Assembly (NCBI GenBank): GCA_025024175.1
Contig: QCXZ01000041.1
Coordinates: 615,786 to 679,785, forward strand
Direction of reading: 5' to 3'
DNA from: Rhyzopertha dominica
Taxonomy: Eukaryota; Arthropoda; Insecta; Coleoptera; Bostrichidae
Length of the DNA stretch: 64,000 nucleotides
Each line of letters begins with the position of its first letter. The first letter of the stretch is position 1. A program made the translations under genes and the position numbers. The notes beneath the pieces were generated by a model. It saw nothing but the letters and a program-made list of their open reading frames with translations. It was not told the origin of the DNA and did no database searches. Below are positions 56,421 to 64,000 of this stretch, piece after piece.

Positions 56421-58059
56421 GTAACACTAAAACCAAAAATATTGTCTGGAATCCGATACAGATCGTTTTATCTATGGTTCAAATAGCACATCGCTGACAC
56501 CATTAGTATTTGAGTCCTGTATATTGTAAGCGAAATTCTGAAGATGCCAGCACTACCGGCGAAAAATGTCGAGCTTGACTATGTTTATTTAACAGTGTTG
56601 GTGTAAAATAGACGCCAGGTTTTCAATTCTAATTAACACGGAAAGGATTGAAGCCGTCTCGTCACATTCGTTGCGGCTGCGCCACTCGGTGAAAAATCAT
56701 CCAATTTGCTGGTTAATTCCACACAAATCAGGAAGGAAGGGGATGACAAAGTTGGGCAGTTAGATGCAGCTGACCGCTGTAATGTTTCAGTGTCCGTAGA
56801 GGAGATGCACAACTCGGACCATTGCTTCCAGTGGCTCTGCCGCGGCTAATGACCATGCTGTCTCGTTATTTAAAGCAGGGATTGCCCCTAAAACTTGTTT
56901 ACGTACACGGCAGTTGCTTTAAATTGCTCGACAGGATATTAGTCTATTAGTATAGGGACGCGGTAGTTGGATAGTTATCGCAGAACTATCGAGAGAGTCA
57001 CCATTAATAATCTATCCCCAGAAAAAATTTCTCAACGCATTTTCTACCCTAGAGCTCCCCAAGAAACTTTGAACAACAATTATTACATTCCACTTAAGCG
57101 TAATGCGGCGGCCGCTCACAATCTGACATGGCAACATGAACAGATAATAATAAGGACTGAATATGACGTGAACTGCTAAAAGCCCTAGGGCGGCCCAAGT
57201 TAGGAGCTTTGTCCAAAGCCTGGCAAAGGTAAACACGATGTGCGGTGATGCGGTCTCTCTGAACGTCATCCGTTTCCGAAGAGTGGTCTTCGTGTCCCGA
57301 GGCTAGTTCGAATATTAAATTTAAAATAAAACACGTATCCAAGTCAAACAGAAACAAGCAAATGCCAAGCCAGTGCCGGTCTGGCGTCATTGAAAGCTTG
57401 CTGTATATTATTTTATCTACATCCGTTACTTTAGCATTCATATGAGTTGAGCAGTGAAACCCAGCCTAATTTGCCCAATCTTTAATTACTCAAGTTGTAT
57501 TTAAATGTTTAAATGGAAAATACACAATATTAGGTACTTAACTAAATACATAATTATTATTTCTGATAAATTCCAAGGGCAAATTTTCTTTTTCTGAATC
57601 ACTGATTGTTGACATTTAAATAATTGTTTGGATGGTTGCCACAAGACTATTAACATTTATTTTTATGTATTTTATTTATTAGTTTATGTGACTACCTCAA
57701 ACATTATATGTTTAGTAGTAGTATACATAATTAAAACACATATTAATCTATGCAAAGAATGGTCAAGTCTCCATGCATGGGAGGGTAGTTAAATTTGGGA
57801 CAAAAATGCTATACATATAGGGGCTATTAAGATTATTAAGAACTATATAAATTTACAACAAGCCTATACTACTCGCGGATGGAAGGTGGCCCTAAAAACG
57901 CCAGATACAATCTATCAAAATCTGGTTGGTCTGGTGCCATTGCTCTATTACCATTGCGTTGCCTTACTTTAAAAAACTCTGAGATGGCCCCAAAGCTGTT
58001 ATATGCGATAATCTCGTTAGCCACGTATCAATTTGTGTACTTGAAAAATGCATGGAAAG
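56421..58059. other. Gene-free DNA with islands at 56.63-56.95 and 57.03-57.45 kb
   Basis: These islands are GC-richer and ordered (for example GCGGCGGCCGC near 57102) but have no convincing coding frame. The remainder is AT-rich. Confidence 0.35.
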
Positions 58060-58391
58060 TAATATAAAATTTTTGCTATTGCCTACAAATAGTACGCATT
58101 TTCCTTGAATTGGAATGTTCTCATGTCTTTAGTTTTACGATTATTGTTGTTTTAACCCAGAATGTTCGTTTTATTTGTTTATTAAAAGATTTGCTTTACT
58201 TTGTAAAGGAATATTTTATAGATTGTTTTTTGTTAATTTGAAATGAAATGGTTCGTTCTTTATTTTTTCCCGAATTATTTTTATAATTAACTTTCTGTAA
58301 CTATTAGTTGTCCCGACTCAAAACAATAACGCCAAAATTAGCGATTTAATGCAGTGTCCCAAGTTAAGGAACGTATTCCTAACTTGGGACA
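58060..58391. mobile_element. Dispersed repeat copy B with palindromic end
   Basis: Its reverse complement matches bases 1-260 of this window in several blocks. Bases 58355-58391 form a palindrome, TGTCCCAAGTTA at one side and TAACTTGGGACA at the other, with GGAA and TTCC also pairing inside. This may be two abutting terminal repeats or the hairpin tip of a DNA transposon. A similar TTGGGACA lies at 57797. Confidence 0.65.
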
Positions 58392-59416
58392 ATGACATAA
58401 AAATATATTTATGGTTAAATTTTCAGTGAATAAATAAGGAAATGCATACTACAGGCATTCATACAACTTTTGATGCAAGTATTTTATATTTAACCGAATA
58501 TCTCTAAAAATTATGCATAATTAAAGTAAAAAATTGTCCTGTGTATAGAGACTTGACTGTAACAAACTTTAGAGAAGAAAATTTCTATTTTGGAATTTAA
58601 AATTGTCACTCAGTATAAGAAAAGATACTGTAGATGCAGATGGTCGCTAAATTGCGACGGAGGATCATTCTTCTTTGATTAAAAAAAGCAAGATCAAGAA
58701 TCCCGTCATGCTCCATATCCAAAAATGAAAGTAAACTGTTGATTATTTCTTTTACTTGCCTCCCAAAGATCTATAGAGCAAAATCACACCTTCGTAACAA
58801 TACTACATGTTCCCCACAGCTTAGTTCCGACCTCAACACACAACTTTACCGTTCCATACCGCCATACACTGCTCCCTCAGCATTCAGTTAAACGTTATTC
58901 CGCTATTCATCGGAACACATGGACCTTATCAGCTGTCAATTGTAGTAATATGAACTGAAGGCTTTAGGTTGTACGTGAATAGCAGTCGGCGCCTTCCTTT
59001 AAACTGAACGCCCGGAGAGCAGGCTTTGTCCATGAGAAGTTGGGATGTATATCTCCGCTGCGTTCGATGTTTAAACTAACTTTGTTTTAGGAACACGCCG
59101 TTATCTCGGCCAATATGCACACAACATTTCATTAATATTCTGACGTCTCACGGAAAGGGATGTCTGTAGCGTTTTGGTCAGCGATGCTCTCCTAACATTA
59201 TCGATGGCTTGTGTGGCTGTTGTGATAATGTGCCTCCGCCGTTTTAGTGACAATAGAAACAAAATTGGGAAATGATATGAATACAGCCTCCGTTTTGAAG
59301 AGAATTAAAACGCCTTTAGCATGCCTCATAGAAAAATTCGTAACTTCAGAACCATTCAAGGTCGCTTAAAAAGCTTCTTTCAGTTGATTCCTTAAGCTTC
59401 GACACATACTATGATT
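58392..59416. other. Gene-free DNA upstream of the Penelope-like element
   Basis: AT-rich to 58.75 kb and then more mixed. No frame recognised. Confidence 0.35.
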
Positions 59417-62170
59417 ATACGAGGGTGAATGCTTTCAGCGTCCATAATATAAGATAATATTTTGTCGGATAGATCGATCTCTCTTGAAAACACTGACAAA
59501 AAGTTAATAGTCTGACGTTTCGATTACACCTGTAATCTTTGTCAAAGACGAAGAACCTCAAAATTTGCCTGACACAACAAAATTTTGAAACAAAGGAAGC
59601 GAGACGTCATAGACAGCGATCTATCCGACAAAATATTATCTTATATTATGGACGCTGAAAGCATTCACTCTCGTATACGAAGACTCTACGGAGTGTACAT
59701 CTTAGGAGTATGTAGAAGACTAGAAAGGACTTCACTGAAGAAAGCGAGCTTCGTCAACCGATTAGTATTTTTGAAACGCTGCAGAGATAAAAAGGTCGTA
59801 CCAAATTTTCTTAATATTAAAACACACATAAACACATACAAGTCAAATAAAATTATGCTACAAACAAAATTTGCTTTAATTAGGGAACGCATACACGACA
59901 CATGTAGACAACTTGGTTTCTTAGATGAAGACATAAACACAACATTGCAAATTCTATCCCACAACCTTTTTTATCAAGATTTTGAAGACATAATAAAGTT
60001 TACACAAAAAGTATACAAACAACACTTTAACAAGGTCAAGGAACAAAACATACTTAAATTTGAGAAATTCAATACCATTAAACACAATAAGTTCAAATCA
60101 TCTAACATAGTTAAAACCAACATCAACAACACTGTGATAAACCTGTCAAAAAAGAGTGTCTCACATGCTGATGAACTTTGCTATAACGCCACGGACCATT
60201 CCAAAAGTGGAGATAATGTCATCTGTGGAATCTTGTGTAAGACTGCTTCCGAAAGATTAAGCGGATAAGATTAGGATGGATGTATGCCACGCCATTAGAA
60301 ATGCACGTACGCCCAAACCTAATGTGACATCTGAGGAAATGAATGCTCTTAAGGATTTGAATACAGATAAGTCCATTATAGTTACTAGAGCAGATAAAGG
60401 TTCAGCCACAGTAATTTTAGATAGAACAGATTACGAGAATAAAGTTAGAGAGTTGTTAGATGAGCAAACATATCAAAAATTATCCCGAGATCCTACCTCA
60501 AAAATTTCCAAAATTACCAATGATCTTATCAAAAGTTCAAATGAGGAGAAGTCTCTTTTAACTGTTTCCGATTGCAAGGTACCTAAATTGTATGGTTTGC
60601 CCAAAATCCACAAAACCAATGTCCCGCTAAGATCCATAGTCAATACGATTGGCAGTCCTTGTTACAGATTGGCAAAATTTTTTGGCAACTATTTAAAACT
60701 TTATGTAGGAAATACCAGTAGTTTCATCAAAAATTCTTCAGACTTTATTGATATTATAAAAGGTTTAAGTACTTCAGAAGGTGATATTCTGGTTAGTTTT
60801 GACGTGGTTTCTTTATTTACGAAAGTACCCATTCCTGAAACGATAGATATCATCAAATCCAAGCTTAATAGGGATCCCTTAGGTGACACGATAGCCAGAT
60901 TATCCGAACATTGTTTAAAATCTACTTATTTCTTATGGAACGATAATTTTTATGAACAAAAATCAGGTTGTGCAATGGGTTCACCTCTAAGTCCTGTAGT
61001 AGCCAATTTGTTTATGGGAATTTTGAACATGTAGCGATAAACAGTTTTCAGCTTAAACCAAAATGTTGGTATAGGTACGTAGATGACTTTTTTGTTATTT
61101 GGCCCCACGGTATAGAAGAGCTGGGTAGGTTTCTAAATCATTTGAACAGTCAAAATCCCGACATAAAATTTACTATGGAATTAGAAAGCAATGGTAGTTT
61201 ACCTTTCTTGGATGTCCAAATTTACAGAACAAACACTGGACAGTTAAGACACAAGGTTTACAGAAAACCAACACGCACAGACAGATATTTGCATGCCACA
61301 TCTTACCACCCTCCCTCTCAAAAGAATAGTCTTATTAGGACGTTATTTGTTAGAGCACAAAGGATATCAGACGAAAGTTCTGTACAAAAAGAAATATATC
61401 ATCTTAAATCACCGCTAGTGAGAAATGGTTATAGTAGTAAGAATATTTGGTCAATTTTTAATAAAAGTGCTCATCCAAATCAAATAAATTCTCAGCCACG
61501 ACAAAGTAAATTGAAGTTGAGTTTGCCTTATGTAGAAGGCCTTTGGGAAAAATTAAAGAGGATGCTTAGAAAACACGATATTTTAGTTGTTGATAGTACA
61601 TATAATAATTTAGATAAAATTTTAAGTTCTACTAAAGATAAAGTACATTTAGAGAGTGAAGGTGTTTACAAAATTACTTGTTCTTGCGGAGAGTGTTACA
61701 TAGGTCAAACTAAAAGAAAAGTAGGTACGCGTTTGAAAGAACACATACGTGCTACTAGGTTGCAACCGATAGATAAATCTTCCGTAGCTGAACACACATA
61801 TTTGACTAAACACATGATTGATTTTGATAAAACAAAAATTTTACATAGAGAAAAATATTATCACAAACGGCTAATAAAAGAAGCTATAGAAATTTGTAGG
61901 AATACTAATAATTTTAATAGGGATTGTAGAAATTATGAGTTAGGTGACATTTGGAAGGCTATTTTGTAGTTATCTTTTATCAAGTAGTTCGTGTATATTT
62001 AATAGGCAGGTAGTTCCTTTTTCATCGTTAGGTTCCTTTTTATCAGGTTGGCACGTTTTTTCTATGACGTCTCGCATCCTTGGTGATTTGTTTATTAACT
62101 TTCAAAATTTTGTTTGAACTTGATTCAGGCAAATTTTGAGGGTCTTCGTCTTTGACAAAGATTACAGGCA
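59417..62170 (+). mobile_element. Penelope-like retroelement (RT plus GIY-YIG), nearly full length
   Basis: The coding region has three overlapping parts. Bases 59585-60160 or so hold the N-terminal PLE domain. After a frameshift, 60170-61020 reads NFAITPRTIP, SIIVTRADKGSATVIL, LYGLPKIHK, LVSFDVVSLFTKVPI (motif A) and MGSPLSPVVANLFM. After a second frameshift, up to the stop at 61967, come YVDD (61076-61087, intact), the linker LPYVEGLWEKL, and the GIY-YIG endonuclease VYKITCSCGECYIGQTKRK (from 61664) with KEH and SSVAEH behind. A TAA interrupts the frame at 60258. Terminal structure: 59417-59476 is the near-perfect inverse of 59618-59677 inside the coding start, and 59529-59611 is repeated inversely at 62062-62168. 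PLEs are retroelements that use target-primed reverse transcription with this endonuclease. The copy needs at least three repairs to code, so it is inactive but young. Confidence 0.95.
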
Positions 62171-62639
62171 TAGAAAAATTTTCAGAACGCCAACTAAATA
62201 GGGAAATTGGTTCGGTTTTGAGCGAAATTTTATCCTTGTTTAACATTGGCATTATTCTATTATGTTTGTCTCTGTCTTCAGTTGGGAAGGAGCTGAGAGG
62301 GCAGCACGAGCGCGGTGGTTCTGCATTCCGATTGGTCAATCTCGTTGCAGCCTCAAACTGTGTAGTTGTCAGATTGCACAATTTTTCCTTATATTGTTAT
62401 AAGAAATTCACTTTATTCCATTCATTTTTATTACAAACTTTTTATTAATGGTGCTTATGAATATTTTTGGTTGTGATTTAATACACTGAATCATTTGGCG
62501 ATATATAAATAACCTTTGAATGGATTTCAGAGATTGATTTTAACATTATTACTATTTTAAAAAAATTTTGGCACCCTTGCACGCCTGCGCCGTGCATATG
62601 ATTACGCATTTGTCCGCCATATTGCTTTTTCGAATTATA
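62171..62639. other. DNA between the Penelope-like element and the right-hand exons
   Basis: The first 200 bases may still belong to the terminal repeat of the element, because the minus strand extends the inverted 5' sequence with another open frame. The final part, with mixed composition near 62580-62640, may be a promoter. Confidence 0.35.
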
Positions 62640-64000
62640 GGGTTAAGTGCGACTTTGTTTGGTGTTTGGACGTTAATTTCCTTTCGTTGCGTTATTATTA
62701 CATAAAAGTGTTAAGAACGAGTGAAGCCTGGTAAGTTACCATTGTTGAAATGTTTTTGATGTAGTACTTTTGGCTCTTTTGTTGTATAGTTGCACCGTTG
62801 GTTGAACTACGGCTGTGCGTGCCGATTGCACTGCTACAAGAATAAACTTGGTAAGTTTGTAGTTATTGGGGGATAAGATATTGTTATTGATTAATCTTTG
62901 GTTTATAGTGTCTTACTGCTTTGTGGAGGTACACGAAGTTAGTGACTCCAGCATCTTTTTTCGCTGTCTGAGTCTGACAACAAAAGCTACAGTACAAATG
63001 TACTTCATTAATGTAGAATTCATTAACGTAGCAGCAGTACTGGTTGGTTTAAGGTGTGTAATCCAATACCACCACCATCTGATTGTAAAATGTAAGTAGT
63101 ACAATAGCAATTGTGAAACTATTTTTGTTATGAAAACTTATCATAGGTACCCCTAGATTCCTGTAGCAACTAACATTATGCAACAGTGTCGTTGCTTGGT
63201 CTGAGGATGCAGTGATGTGCTTGTGGGAAAAATGGATTATTTTCCTTCTAATGCTGAAAAGTAAGTGCATGCTGTTTGTTAATATAGCTAAATTAAAATA
63301 ACAATGCTTTCATATATGCATGGCTTTTCTTTTTGCAATTATAGAATTTGTAGGTTGAATCTAGTTACGTGAAAATTGCAAGTAGATTCTGTTCCCTCGT
63401 TATATCGAGCAGTTATGTAAGCGTACCCATTAAGTTTGTGTAGAACGTGCTAACCTAACCTGTAAAAAAATTGTGCGTTTATGATATCTTAGGAACTAAC
63501 ATATCATATATTTTAGCTGAAACATCTAGCAGCTAGTTGTTCTGGTTTACAAGACAGCCAAGGCACATATCTAATGTGAGTGGACATCCTGTTTCCGGGG
63601 CATTCCAGACATGTCAAGAGCAAACGGGTCATCTAGAAAAAGGCGCCTTATGCATACGGTGGAAAACAAAGAGGCCTACATTCACAATTGAGAAGGAAGT
63701 ACAAAAATAAATCTGGAGGTGTGGGGGCATTGATAGAACTTGCAGACTCCCCTTCTTTAAGAAACTTATTTAAAGGTAGGGAAATACCTAGATCTAATTT
63801 AAAAAATAATGAATAATTCTTTGTTTTTTCACAGGGGGATGTTGTCACAATTATGCTATGCAAAACGGCATCCCCATGGAAGACGTAGGACGGTAGAGAA
63901 GGTACTGGCAATTGCGCTTCTGAAGAGGAATCCTGTCATATAGGAATTCCTTTGTGGTGCAAGCGATGGCATCAAGAAAACCAGCAGACTCCAAAGGAAG
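62640..64000 (+). other. Multi-exon 5' region of a gene running off the right edge
   Basis: A chain of exon-like segments has strong splice signals: an end at 62730 (G|GTAAGT), 62790-62850 (TTGTATAG before, GTAAGT after), 62909 to about 63091 (GTAAGT after), 63147-63259 (TCATAG before, GTAAGT after), 63517-63775 (TTTTAG before, GTAGGG after) and 63835 onward (TTTTTTCACAG before). None holds a long frame. The last open ATG, at 63967, starts MASRKPADSKG and is still open at the window end, so it could be the true start codon. A short frame, MSRANGSSRKRR, lies in the 63517 exon. I read this as a leader of a larger gene, perhaps with alternative exons; a long noncoding RNA is the alternative. The product is not recognised. 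Confidence 0.5.

Noticed and set aside
56020..56500. Several Ser/Phe/Leu-rich plus-strand frames of 70-115 codons
   Set aside because: They are complements of the lysine- and glutamate-rich part of the minus-strand LINE.
57879..58067. A 62-codon frame near repeat copy B
   Set aside because: Content is not recognised and its position beside a repeat suggests transposon debris without a definable family.
62043..62381. A 112-codon minus-strand frame after the Penelope-like element
   Set aside because: Part of it is the inverted terminal repeat of the element (FVKDEDPQNLP corresponds to the 5' region), so it is not a separate gene.
1..64000. CRISPR arrays, bacterial operons, rRNA and tRNA genes
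   Set aside because: None seen on either strand. The sequence is a eukaryotic nuclear locus and I could not fold any segment into a convincing tRNA.

Overview
This window is eukaryotic nuclear DNA from an insect, most likely a beetle; the order is an inference. Genes have many short introns with GT-AG borders, the background is AT-rich, and most of the space outside genes is decayed transposable elements. Diagnostic insect content includes a CYP4G gene (a P450 subfamily known from insects) and a secreted Gly/His/Tyr-rich protein of insect type. Scattered single N bases show that this is a draft assembly.

Left part (0-24 kb) is gene-dense. It holds a lone CYP4 exon left from a tandem duplication, an eight-exon CYP4 gene with a one-base frameshift, and an intact five-exon CYP4G gene of 562 residues (the cuticular-hydrocarbon-forming type). 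Next come a seven-exon homologue of the axonemal protein TTC29, a tail-to-tail minus-strand gene for a nuclear-looking zinc-binding protein with a highly acidic C-terminus, and a head-to-head gene for the p62 subunit of general transcription factor TFIIH (GTF2H1/Tfb1). All splice phases of the plus-strand genes were checked by arithmetic; only TTC29 exon 1 could not be closed.

Right part (24-64 kb) is gene-poor. The one clear host coding gene is an intronless secreted protein gene at 31.8 kb with a TATA box. Short exon-like segments with good splice signals at 24.7, 41.2, 41.9 and 62.7-63.9 kb carry no long frame. They look like 5' leader exons of a large gene that runs off the right edge, possibly starting at the ATG at 63967; this is inference. 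Islands of higher GC and ordered sequence between them (for example 29.2-29.6, 39.8-40.2, 42.55-43.1, 52.2-52.6 and 56.6-57.3 kb) could be regulatory DNA.

The mobile-element load is the most striking feature. A Penelope-like retroelement with reverse transcriptase and GIY-YIG endonuclease is nearly full length at 59.4-62.2 kb, and related fragments lie at about 10.6, 26.4, 27.4-28.5, 43.3-44.0 and 46.6 kb. There is also a Tc1-like transposon with long double-site inverted repeats and TA target duplications (46722-48342), and a non-autonomous hAT element with a perfect 8-bp target duplication (52756-53705). Others are a foldback element (5222-5830), at least two RTE-like and five CR1/Jockey-like LINE remnants, and several decayed DDE transposases. 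The first 260 bases of the window and 58.06-58.35 kb are inverted copies of one repeat.
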